Shown piece after piece: positions 10,701-20,983 of a DNA stretch of 64,000 nucleotides. The translations under genes and the position numbers were made by a program. Numbering within the stretch: position 1 is the stretch's first letter; each line of letters begins with the position of its first letter. Source of the stretch: Laburnicola sp. R22_1 (lineage: Eukaryota; Ascomycota; Dothideomycetes; Pleosporales; Didymosphaeriaceae); NCBI GenBank assembly GCA_014281115.1, contig JACONQ010000013.1, positions 2,284,501-2,348,500 of the forward strand. The letters run 5' to 3'. The notes beneath the pieces were generated by a model, which ran no database searches, was not told where the DNA came from, and was given only the letters and a program-made list of their open reading frames with translations.

Positions 10701-12450
10701 AGTCTGACGCAACAAACATCCTCAACAACTGTCCCCTAGGCAGCAGCTTTTATAGCGGGAACCCAAGCCGGCCGTGTTAGAAAATATAGAGGAGAAGTTA
10801 TAGACAAGGCAAAGATAATAAGAATGCTTACTAAAGGCTTAAAGCCTTATTAAAGTCAACTTCCACCTCTACTAACGTGCTGGACTAAGCTTAAGAATCA
10901 CCCAATAGGCGAGATGTTCCAAAAGGCTAAATAAGTGCACCTCGCAAGCCACTAAGAGATAAAATCATAGTTAGAAATACTATTAAAGAAGATTAAACTA
11001 ATAGGACAACAGATCCTTAACTGCATATGGGTATACACCTATAAACTTAATAAGCACTATCGCTTGCTAAAGTGCAAGGCGCGACTAGTTGTCTAAGGCG
11101 ATTAATAACGCAATATTACCTCGTAAGACACTTACGCAGCCACGCTTGCTAGCCGGTTATTCTGAATAATAATAGCAATAGCAGCTTACTATAATATGGA
11201 GCTCAAGCAATACAACGTAACAAATGCGTTTGTCCACGTAATAGTAGATTAAGAGGTTTATATAAGAATGCCTTAGGGCTATTAAAAGCCTAGAATAATA
11301 CTGTAAGTAAATAAGGCACTATACGGCCTTTGCATTTTACCACTCCTCTAGTAGAAAGAATTCACAACGACGCTTAAAGCACTAGGCTTCTAGATAGTGC
11401 CTTACAAGCTGTGCTGCCTAATTAAGAATGGAGTTATTGTATTCTTCTACGTTAACAACATCATACTTGCGTATCATAAGGAGAAAGAAGAAGAAGCTTA
11501 ATAAGCAATTAAGCGCTTACAAGACAAGTATACTTTCACTAGAGGAAACAACCTCTAATAGTTCCTTAGCATAGAAGTTGTATGGGACCGAACAAACTGC
11601 AAGATTTAACTATTATAGGCTGCCTACTTAGACAAGATTAGCCGATTAGCAAACAGAACAGACATTCAACATAACACTCCTATAGCTGCGATCGAATTAT
11701 GGCCAAGGAAGGGGTTGGCAATACTAACTAAGATTAATAAATTTTAACGTAAGATTGGATTATTACTCTTTGTTGCAGTTACTACAAGGCCAGATATTGC
11801 CTTCGCAACTTTGCAACTGGCTCGATTTCTGTCAAACCCAGGGCCTAATTACTAAGACGTAGCAGACTAAGTTCTCCTATATCTTTAAAGCACAAAGTAG
11901 CGAGCCCTATAGCTTAGAGGTAACACTAGACTTCAGATTGCAAGCGACGCATCCTTCGCTAATAATATAATAAACCGCAAGAGCTTCTAAGGCTACGCTA
12001 TTAAGCTCTTTGGCGGACTTATTGCCTGGAAGGCTAATAAACAAGATACTATAACAATATTAACTACTAAGGCTAAACTGCTGGCTCTTTCTTAGGTAGC
12101 TAAGGAAGCACTCTTTGTCTTAAGACTACTCTGCGAACTCTAGATCGAACTAGACGCGCGCACTATTACTATTTAGTGCAACAATAAACAAACTATACAC
12201 TTAGTAACTAAGGAGGTTTCCACCTCCAAACTAAGCTTTGTTATGTGGACATCCATAACCACTAGATCTAATAAGAAGTATCTAAGGGCAGGATTAAGGT
12301 AGAGTATGTATAGTTAGTAGATATAATCGCCGACAGCCTTACAAAGGTGCTCCCTAGGAGCAAGTGGGAGGGTTTCCTCCAATAACTTAGATTAGTCAAT
12401 GTGGAGACCAAGGAGGTAACGAATACCGTACCTCTTAAGGAGATTTAAGA
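7764..12450 (+). pseudogene. Copia gag-pol remnant
   Basis: The gag start is probably the ATG at 7764 (MAQQLYRDPTVTLRDHTNYM); TAG replaces a Trp codon about 35 codons later. Further along are a decayed protease box (LNLGLTCHI, about 9,080), an integrase core beginning LAIDFYAYK (about 9,690), and reverse transcriptase with NAFVHVIVD (about 11,220). The RT catalytic box YVDD has become YVNN (11,448-11,459). RNase H signs follow: IASDASFAN (about 11,940) and LFGGLIAWKANKQDT (about 12,010). Double Asp-to-Asn loss by G-to-A and dozens of TAG/TAA stops mean it is dead. Confidence 0.88.
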
Positions 12451-12513
12451 GCAACTTGAAGACCTCACAATCGCATAAGTACCAGCTTAAAGAGTTTCTA
12501 AGCTAAGGGGGTG

Positions 12514-12688
12514 TGTTAGATAGAACGAGCTGTGGTGAGGTTAGATCTGTACAATCGAGCAGGGACCACCTAGCTTGGCACACTAGCGAAGAAGTTAGAA
12601 CCAGCTAAACACGGTTAGAACAGAACACAACACAATAATCATCATCCATTAAGACGCTACATCGCATTTTTTACTATCAAATCTAACA
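12514..12688 (+). repeat. 3' LTR of Copia element
   Basis: 175 bp, bounded by TGTTAGA and TCTAACA. It is near-identical to the 5' LTR apart from transitions. Confidence 0.93.
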
Positions 12689-15352
12689 GTATCTCTTAAC
12701 TAGCGAACTATTTATTAATTATCTATAAGATAGAAGTTGGCCTAAATATTCTATTGTTTAGTGTTAACTAATACCTAGGGCTTTTAATGTAGTGTAGTAC
12801 GGCGTATAACTATAGCCTATAGTGATTATGTAAACTATATATAATACGCTCTACTCTAGGCTATAGCGTAATATAGTTTGTATATATTTTACGCTATAGT
12901 ATAGCTATATAGTAGCATTTTTTAGAGATTTTAATATATAATTTAGGTGTTTTTAAGTCGCGATTTTAGTGTTTTAGAGAGCTGTTTTAGGCTATTTTTA
13001 CGCCCTTTTTAGTGTAGTATGCGCTTAGATTGCAAGGACATCTAATAGGCGTTTATTATAGTAAATTTTGTAGTGCTCTTTTATACTACTTTTATAATAA
13101 CTTATTAACTTTTACCTATAATATACTATATAATATATAGTTTTAGGCCTTGTAATTATCTTAAAGTACTCTTAATTATTACTTACACTATACTATTATA
13201 TTAAGAAGGCTTATTACTACTACTGCTACTATTAACGCGCTGCCTTTAGTAGGTAAGTTGTCTTAGTCTTAGTTGTATAAGGACACTTTAGGTACTTTAA
13301 CGCCTATATAAAGAAGCCACGTATAGTATCTAGAGCTTTGTTTTAGGAAGCTCTTTAATGTTAATTAGCGCTATAGTTAGTATAGTAGCTATTACCTTAA
13401 GCCTAGCTATATTAGGTACTAGGTTTGCTATAAAGGCCAGCTTAAAGATAAGTATAATCTAGCTATAATTTAGTAGTATAGAGCTAAGCTAGAGTATCTA
13501 AAGAATAATATAGTTAGTAAGAACTTATACTAGCTTTATAGGGACTATTATTTTAATAAAAAGTCTTCTAATTATTAGAAGGTTAATAGTATAGCTTAAA
13601 TTAAATAACACCTTAAAAAGGTGCACCTAATTAATTTTAACACTAGGTTGCTGTCTACTATAGTAATTATATAGCTTAAAAGTCCTTTTATAGCTACTAC
13701 TAGGATAAGATTTACGATATTCTATTTGCTATAGTAAGAAGAGAAGTTATAGAGCGCCTTTATTAACTAGGTTATTATAGGGGATCTTAGCTTTAAAATA
13801 GCGACTTTGGCGGCTACCTAGGGCCTTATAATATAGAATTAAACTAACCTTTTGCGCGCCCTACTAAGTAGCCTTATAACGCTAGTAAAATATATATAAA
13901 GTAGTATAGTAAAGTAAAAGAAGAAGATTATAGAGCTTTTGCGCTTTTTATAGAGTAAAATTAGTGTAAGTTATAATATATAGACATTTCTAAATAATAT
14001 AAGCTTTTTTAGAGTTGTTGCTTACTTTATTAGTAAGATTATTTTTTTGCTCTAGATCCCTATTAATAAGTCTATTTTTTATAGTAACTTATAGTAATTT
14101 AAATGCAAAACACTAATAACTTAACCTACTTATTAGCTTTTATAACTTTTTTAGGGACTATATAGTAGCTACGTAAGTCTAGCTTATACTCTAGGTAATT
14201 AGGAAGTATGAATTTGAGTTAAAACTCTATTATTGTGTGAGTAATAATGCTAGTAATAATGGCACTAGATTTATTAAGTATCTGCGCAATAAAACTAGCC
14301 TTAATATTAGAAATTAATACTATATACGCTGCGTGGGTTATATAATTAACCTAATTATTAAAGCTCTTATTTATAGTAATAGAGTAAGCAATTTTAAAAC
14401 TAAGCTTGCCTGCGCGTTGCTCTAGGAGCAATATTAATTATACTAGAGGCATAGGGTTATTAGGAAACTTTATAATTTTATAAACGTAGTATGCGTCTTA
14501 TATAAATATTATAAGCTTTTCTGTATAATATAATAATTTCTTAATAATAATGCGTTATAGACTTTTAGCACCCTTAATTTAATCTAGGATAGTGAGATTA
14601 GGTGGCATAGCGTTTATCTTATACTATTACGCTATTATAAGTTTAAGGATCTAATTTAAAAGTTTATATAATGCGCCTGTAATATTAATAGCCTCTTAGA
14701 GGTCCCTAGTAGTAATAATAATAATATTAATAGGCCCTATAAGTATAACCCTATATATAACTAATTAATAGACAATAATTAGAAGAAGGTCTATATAATT
14801 ATATAGGTCTTATAAGAGTTTTATAAGATGTGCAAGACTTTAGAAAGTACTACTAGTGTTAGTAGATTTAGGTCTCTTTAGTAGATAATTATTAATCTAT
14901 AATAACTTTATAAGTTACTTACTAAGCGCGTATATAAAATTAATAGCTATATATAGTTATTTTATTTTGTTAAAGGTGTTATACTTATATAGCAGAAGCT
15001 TAATATATACTTTATTAAAATTATTATAGATTTAGACCTATTTTTTCACTATGTGGCCACTGCGTTATACCTATAGCTTTGTATTGCCTAGTTTAAGAAC
15101 TACTAGAAAAGGCACTTTAAGTAGTATTAAAAAGCTGATTACTTACTACGCTATGTATTTAAGGCGTATATTAACGCTAAAAGGGATAATATTAAGCTAT
15201 TTAGGTCCCCCTAATGTTGCGTAAGGTATCTAGGGCTTATAGGGGTAATATATAGAGGGCTTAAATAATAAGTATAGATTTTATACTTCTTACTAGTAAT
15301 AAGTCTTATAAATATTATAAGTATATAATATAGCTTAATAAGTACTTAAATA
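12689..15352. other. AT-rich degraded DNA of unknown origin
   Basis: About 2.7 kb of TA-saturated sequence between the Copia element and the pogo element. The first about 90 bp (minus strand) continue the ankyrin frame. Beyond that I find no nameable domain on either strand. On the plus strand about 13,380-14,120 has a frame interrupted only by TAA/TAG, but because TG dinucleotides are depleted here the lack of TGA is weak evidence for former coding. Confidence 0.45.
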
Positions 15353-15418
15353 ACGTACTCCACAACCGAGCGACTCACCCAACCGAGCGACTCACTTTTG
15401 CCAAGACCCCACCAAAAC
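15353..15418 (+). repeat. Left TIR of pogo-type element
   Basis: Starts ACGTACTCCACAACCGAG. It is a perfect inverse of 17,160-17,225 and contains two AACCGAGCGACTCAC units 17 bp apart. Confidence 0.95.
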
Positions 15419-15505
15419 ATGTACTATTCACGACAGTACAGAGTCAATACGAACTATTATCAATAGTCTAAATAGGCCAATCTATTCAGAATCTACTTCT
15501 GCAGG

Positions 15506-17134
15506 TTATTTACACGTTGTTCTATTGTGCCCAGGCTCGCCGCAGCGTCCACAGCGCCGTTGAGTTGGCTCGCCTCCATCAACGCGCGCCCTCTTCTTTG
15601 CCTTCTTGCCATTACTGCGCGCCGCAAAGTCCTTTAGAGTAGCCAGCCGCTGGCCCTCTTTAGCTGTAAGAGCTCCTTCTTGCTGCAATCGCTTTCTTTT
15701 ATACGATTTACGTCGCGTGGCGGCCTTATTAGTAGCTTGAAGTTCAGCGTTGCGTTTGGTCATCAACACCAAAGAATGCCCCATCAGCTTAGCGCCTTTA
15801 ACAAGCTTTTCCACCGCCTTAACCATATAAGTTAGGGAACTATCCACATGCCTTTGAATCCTCTACTTAACTAGCATTAATTGTGACCCAAGTTCTGTAC
15901 TATTTCGCGGAGTTTGCGACTCCTATGTACTATCGCGAATAGTACATTCTGGAGGCGTACGCAGGCGGACGTCAAGCTGCGATAGTATAGCCTCTAGGTT
16001 GTGGGGCACTAGGCCAGCACCTCGAAAGCCTCCTTTGATATTACTTTTAGTAATTAAAGCCTTAAAAGCAGCAATAAAGCAAGGTAGGAACTCGATTTTG
16101 GTAATGTGCGTGATGTGGTTGCGCATCAGATTCTCAGCTTAGCACCCATACGCCTTCTTTAACGGCGCAAAACAACCCACGTTAAGTGGCTGCAAGAGGT
16201 GCGACGAATGTGGAGGCATACAGAGAGTAATAATATTACTCTTTTTACAGTAATCCTGAAATTCGAGCGAGTTATGACTTTCGTGGCCATCAATAATAAG
16301 CAAACGTGCTCCACCAATAGTACGCCTCTTTGTATGCTCATCAAAGTGCTTCAGCCATTGCAGACCAAGCTCATTTGTCGTCCAGCCGTTCTCAGAGACT
16401 ACAATAACCCAATTATGAGGTAGATCCTTCTCCTTATACCAGGCGGAGAGGTGGTGCTTGCCCCCAAAGATAATGAAGGGTGGGATCCACCACCCCATTG
16501 CGTTGATGCCTTGGATGACTGTTATCCACTCCCTATTGCCCTGCTGCACCTGCTTTGGCCGTCCTCAACGCTCAGAGCCTGTGACTACCGCTCTAGTCGA
16601 TATTATGCCCATCATAAAGCCAGACTCGTCGAAATTGTAGGTGTCCTTATCTAGGATACCATACTTAGCCTTTATGTTCTCCACAAGCCGGAACCAGCCT
16701 CGTATCACCTTAGGATCCTCCTGGAGGGCTCTCTTATAGTCGTACTTTCGATTAAACTTGACTTTAAGCTCTGGCTGGCGCTTAACAAAGTTTGGAGCCC
16801 AGTTATGGCCCACAAGGTCGCGATACCGCTCAGCTAGCAAAGAATTGGCCATATCCTCCACAGCAGCAAGCCGTAGCGGGAATCCTCGCGAGTCTAGGTC
16901 GAGTACATGCTGTATAATCGCCTTCTCCTCTCTTACAGTAAGCTTCATTGTGCTGGGTGGGCAGTCGCGTTAAAAGGCGATTCCAGCGCGTCGTCAGCTA
17001 AGGGTCTTTTAAGGGATGTTATAGATAGCGGCAGCGCGTCTTTGCAAAAGTGACGCGTCTCGTTTAATAGCCTGGATCGCAAGCTGTATACAAGCTTCGT
17101 TTAACACTAGTAGTTCGTTGTGTTGTTAAGGCAT
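15506..17134 (-). pseudogene. pogo/Fot1-type DDE_1 transposase, RIP stops
   Basis: Read from an ATG near 17,134. The N-terminal Psq/CENP-B-like helix-turn-helix region (IQLAIQAIKRD) carries several stops. It is followed by the Tc5-type DNA-binding part (EEKAIIQHVLDLDSRGFPLR, about 16,930) and the DDE_1 core with NFDESGFMMG and LLIIDGHESHNS, where both catalytic Asp are kept. SSHLLQPLNVGCF follows. A coiled, basic C-terminus ends in a CCHC zinc knuckle (RRCGRCGEPGHNRTTCK). In-frame stops replace Arg (CGA to TGA near 16,563), Gln (CAA to TAA near 16,139) and others downstream (near 15,923 and 15,860), at least seven in all, mostly RIP-type. No frameshift is needed between the pieces. It is inactive but only lightly decayed compared with the flanking DNA. 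Confidence 0.88.
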
Positions 17135-17159
17135 CGCGTTGTACTATTAATGGTAGCAC

Positions 17160-17225
17160 GTTTTGGTGGGGTCTTGGCAAAAGTGAGTCGCTCGGTTGGG
17201 TGAGTCGCTCGGTTGTGGAGTACGT
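17160..17225 (-). repeat. Right TIR of pogo-type element
   Basis: A perfect inverse of the left TIR, followed by the TA target duplication at 17,226-17,227. Confidence 0.95.
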
Positions 17226-17644
17226 TAATCTGTAAAGGGACCTTAGCAGTAATAATAAAAAGTAAATATAACTTATAGATAACCTATACTATTAGTAGGT
17301 TAAAGTAGGCTAAAAATATTACCTAATCCTTTATAAAATGGCTATAGATTACCTTTTTGTGCCCTACACGTCCTATAATTATAAGAGGTGTTTTAGCTCT
17401 ACTAAACGTATAATTATGTGCAATTGCAATAGTCTTATAGGCTGTATAATTAAGGCCTTATAGTTATAGAAGAATTGGCTAGGTAGAGGGGTTATTAAAA
17501 GCAATTTTACAAGCCTTACAAAGGTGATTTCTAAAAGGGAAGCCTTATTAATAACCTTAATACTAAAAAACAATAACAGATTACCTAATTAGGAAATCCC
17601 GCCCTACTATAGGGTGTAGGGGGATTTTACGGAGCGTACTACGG
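17226..17644. other. AT-rich flank with possible ankyrin remnants
   Basis: RIP-like sequence between the pogo element and the ankyrin-type pseudogene. On the minus strand about 17,340-17,420 reads TPLIIIGRVGHKKVI, which resembles half of an ankyrin repeat. This suggests that the ankyrin gene at 17,645-18,144 once extended further in this direction. Confidence 0.35.
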
Positions 17645-18144
17645 TTATAGACCGTATTTTGACATCTCTAGGGGCTCCCGTACGTACTGGGCTCTCATAC
17701 GGGCCGTAGCGTAGAGCGATGGGGGTCCACCGTACCGTACTACGCTACGTTGGAAGCCCTGCCGATGCCCGTGCTCTAGTAGCCATTTCGCAAATTCGTA
17801 TTTCCTGGCGAAAACAGCAGAAGATAGTGCGTCCCCGCTGATTTCGTTCTCATGGGCGTTAAGATCCAAGCCATGGTCGATTAAGATTTGGAAGATAGCA
17901 CGAGAGGCCCCATGTGCGTGGCGTCGGAAAAGAAGGCGTTATTGAAAGACTCCCGAGGAGGCCTCCAGCCTTGGTCGCAGCACCACTGCAGGATTAGGGG
18001 CTGCGCATGTTTCGCAGCTTGTGTGGCGATCTCCTCCAGCGTCATTTCGGGTTGGTAGAGGTCTTTGACTCGGGCAAGGTCGCCCAATGCGATCGCAGAG
18101 GCAATTGCGGCTGGCAGTTCTGGGCGTTCCTGAAAGATGCTCAT
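17645..18144 (-). pseudogene. Ankyrin-repeat protein gene with a frameshift
   Basis: Starts at the ATG at 18,144 (MSIFQERPELPAAIASAIAL). The first part (87 codons) has helical pairs of ankyrin type (DLARVKDLYQPEMTLEEIA, then AQPLILQWCCDQGWRP). After NNAFFSDATHMG the frame breaks in a run of four C on the plus strand (17,908-17,911). One extra base restores the second part (RAIFQILIDHGLDLNAHE…, then ALSSAVFARKYEFAKWLLEHG), which is clearly ankyrin-like. The 3' end runs into sequence that loses ankyrin character. It is either a one-base deletion in a homopolymer or an assembly error. It is orientated like the ankyrin remnant at 7.1-7.6 kb, so both may be parts of one gene torn apart by insertions, but this is not proven. 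Confidence 0.6.
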
Positions 18145-18282
18145 TGTGAAATTACCAAAATTTGGTGTAAGGGCGTGTGTGTCAGGATGCTGATACCTTA
18201 GAGAGTGTGGATATGAGTTCGCGATTTGCTGTGTTAAGACTTGTGCTGAATTTTGAGGTTCGCTTTGACCCTCCTATATACC

Positions 18283-18412
18283 TGCTTTTTGTGATCACCT
18301 TTTTTACGCTCTTTTTGATTACTAAGCAGGGGGCTCTGCTTTTTTGTCATGTTATTTGAGATGAAAGCCTTTGTCGTCCTACCCCTAGGTAGATTTAATT
18401 AACGCCACATAT
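18283..18412 (-). repeat. Dispersed repeat, copy B (inverted)
   Basis: Inverted relative to copy A (5,628-5,751). Read on the minus strand it starts TGTGGCGTTAATTAAATC and contains the same GTAGGACGACAAAGG and CAGAGCCCCCTGCTTAG cores, extending to GTGATCACAAAAA. With copy A it encloses 12.5 kb of mostly repeat DNA. Confidence 0.7.
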
Positions 18413-19421
18413 ACCTGCGGCGTGAAATGAGTCATGATAACGCCTTTTTACTAAAACATGGTACGCTAATTCTTAACGCCTTAGAAACCATGGTTTTACC
18501 TTCTGTGAACAGCGGATAGGTCCGTAGATCGGCTCACTGGGGAGATCGTGGGCGGGCCCACAAACCTTATCCCAACGCGCGTAGATGTTTCGAAGACGTG
18601 GCAACAGTCATTGGCAATCATTTTAGCCCAGCTAGAGTAAACTTGGTGCACACTACGAGCGCTTTTATGAGTTTACTTTAGGAAGCCAGATGGAACACAT
18701 TAGTGGGGGTGGTAGTCTAGCTACCTAGCCAGCGACCCTCTCCAACAACTAGTGGGCGTGCCAGATCCCAAGAGCCAGTAAGAAAGGGACACTGGAGTCT
18801 GTCAATTGTTTCTGCTTCGCGGAAGAACACTCTGTCATTCATTATGTAAGTATCACTCGTTTATGGCGTGATCGGTTGGGTTTATTGGCTGGGTATATCG
18901 GGTTGGCGGTTCATTCCACCTTCCCCATGAGCATGATAGGAATATCATCCGCTCTCTTACAATGTGTCGTTTGACTATCACGCTCACCGGGGAAGCACCA
19001 CAACCTTGGGAGAGTTAATGTAGATACCGAGAAGGAAAAACCTAACAAGTGAAGGTGGTATTACTCAGTGACTGATGTTCCTGCCAACAAATTCAGCCTC
19101 CAATGGTTCCTATCCCACACTCTGCCTTGCGCACGTGCGGAAAGTCTGCCTAAGGAGCAGTTCCAATTGACAGACTCCAATTTTTCTACCTATTTAGGCG
19201 TAGCGTATATATATGTTATAAGCGAAGCTTAGGGTAGTAAAATAGGGCGTGTTAATTTCCTAATATAGGCTTGCCGTCTGCTATAGTACCCTAGGATAGG
19301 TACTACCAATATTCCCTCTACTCTACCTATTTAGCTACAGGCCTCACGGATGGCCGCATTCCGTGGTCTCTGGCGCTGGTGAAAAGGCTTCGCTCAAGCA
19401 ACGTCACTACCACCTAGGTCA
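18413..19421. other. Intergenic, no supported gene
   Basis: Mixed-composition DNA between the repeat and TRM11. No ORF with coding character, and no terminal repeats seen. Confidence 0.5.
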
Positions 19422-20983
19422 TCACACGCCATTCTTCTCCCTCCACATGCCCCCAATACCTTGAGTATCAAGCCGCACCCCAGCCCCAGGGCCCTGCCTC
19501 CGCCTCTCCAACTCCTTAAACCCCTCAAAGTACTTCCTCCGAAAGCCATTCAAATCATCGGCCCGAACACCCTTCTCGTACTCTTTCTTAGCCACGACAT
19601 CCAGCGCAGCACCAGGCGGAATCTCCGCCTCCGCTCGCCGCCGATACGTCAGCAGTCGTCTCGACCACTTATTAAACGGCTGCACGCAAACAGACACAAT
19701 ATCAAGGCACGGATGCGTGGGGATGACGAGCTCGACGTCCTCGTCGTTCGCGGTAGGCATCCACATGGCAAGTCTGCCGTTTTCGACGAGCGTGGCGACG
19801 GCAAAGGCTAGGATGTCGTCTAATATGGCGGTGAAGGAGTAGGGGCGCTTTGGGGCGATATACGAGGGCTCTTTGTGGCGGTCGCGGTGCGTGGCAAGTT
19901 CTTGCATGTTGAGGTTGTCGCGTGGGCCGAGGACTTTGAGGCCTTCGCGGATGCCGTAGGGGGGGTCGCAGACTATGCCGTCGAGGTAGCCGGTTTTGCT
20001 CGCGGGGTTGCTGTTATTGTGTTGTGAGGTTCGGAAGGGCGAGTTCGTCAGGTCGGATGCGAAGGCTCCGAGGTACCGCGACTCGAGACCATATTGCGTG
20101 AAGTTGCCGTGGACGTCCATTTTTCCCGTCTGCCCTCTCCGCGCACTGCCGCCTGTGCCGCGGATGCTGCGCCCGTCGATGTCGCTGCCGCACACGACGG
20201 CGCCGAAATGCGCACATGCGAGCGGGAAGCCGCCCGTGCCCATGAACGGGTCGTAGAACAGTTTTCCCGGGGCGGCGAGCGCAATGTTAGCCGTGACGAG
20301 TGCGAGCTCTGCGTCCATAGACGTAGTACTGATATAGTGCCTCTTTTTCAAATCATACGTCGTCTTTGCGTCGCGCCCCGACGCCGCGATTAACCGGCCG
20401 AGATACATGTACTTTGGGGTTGGCACTTTGAGGGCGTACTCTTCGAAGATTTTGAACGAGGCGGAGGCGTTCCGCATGCGGATGGGGCCGTTGAAGCCGA
20501 GGTAGGAGAAGGATTCGATGATGGTGCGTTGCTGGGTGGGTTCGCGTGTGCCTTGGAAACAGTCTAGGGTGAAGCGGAAGGGGACGGATTCGTAGTGCGC
20601 CCATTTGGAGCGGGAGAGGTCCTTTACGGATGTGTGGAGTGCGTCGTAGGTTGCGCCTTGGCCCCATAGTTCGTAGATGCCTTGGGATAGGAGACTGCGT
20701 GAGATGACGGCTTTGGCTGCTGCGTCTGATGGGAGACGAATGATGCAGAAGGGAGACTGTTGGTGTTAGAAAATGCGTTGAAGAAGAATGAGATAAAAAG
20801 CGTGAATTGGATCTTGAATACTCGAAAGTTGAAGATACGGATGCAGAAACTTAATAATTTGCCTACCTCTTCGTCATACTTTACAAATTCAATAGGCACT
20901 TCAGCTACATCAGCGAGAGCTTGCAACTCCGCTTGGCGAAAGCTCTCGTGCATCTGCACGAGTCTCACCAGATAGTCAGGCAT
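19422..20983 (-). CDS. TRM11: tRNA (guanine-10-N2) methyltransferase catalytic subunit
   Basis: Trm11 works with Trm112 to methylate G10 of tRNAs in the cytoplasm, using S-adenosylmethionine. Two exons, 20,867-20,983 and 19,422-20,756, give 483 residues. The 110-bp intron (20,757-20,866) begins GTAGGC and joins KYDEE to SPFCIIRLP, a THUMP-like N-terminal region. The methyltransferase motif I is DPFMGTGGFPLACAHFG (about residue 207). The catalytic NPPY-type motif IV reads CDPPYGIREG (about residue 302), as in Trm11 orthologues. Length fits fungal orthologues. The coding strand is C-rich in the middle and turns G-rich over the last about 270 bp. Confidence 0.95.

Larger units (their letters stand above)
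7557..12688 (+). mobile_element. Ty1/Copia LTR retrotransposon, RIP-degraded
   Basis: A full-length element of 5,132 bp with 175-bp LTRs that begin TGTCAGAT / TGTTAGAT and end ATCTGACA / ATCTAACA. It is flanked by GTATG (7552-7556) and GTATC (12,689-12,693), a 5-bp target duplication with one mismatch. A G-rich tract precedes the 3' LTR (about 12,502-12,511). Domain order protease, integrase, reverse transcriptase, RNase H marks it as Copia. The frame is destroyed by many TAG/TAA codons. Confidence 0.93.
15353..17225 (-). mobile_element. pogo/Fot1-type DNA transposon with 66-bp TIRs
   Basis: 1,873 bp bounded by perfect 66-bp terminal inverted repeats (15,353-15,418 and 17,160-17,225) and flanked by TA (15,351-15,352; 17,226-17,227). 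It carries one transposase gene on the minus strand. Each TIR contains AACCGAGCGACTCAC twice with a 17-bp period (15,364 and 15,381; mirrored at 17,183 and 17,200). The TIRs are intact although the gene has many stops. Confidence 0.95.

Noticed and set aside
13380..14120. A former protein gene on the plus strand with only TAA/TAG stops
   Set aside because: In RIP-depleted DNA TGA is rare in every frame, so this pattern is not evidence of coding; no domain was recognised.
5628..18412. A Starship-type giant element
   Set aside because: No tyrosine recombinase (DUF3435) captain gene is legible, no cargo genes of typical kinds are intact, and the inverted flanks are short repeats present elsewhere.
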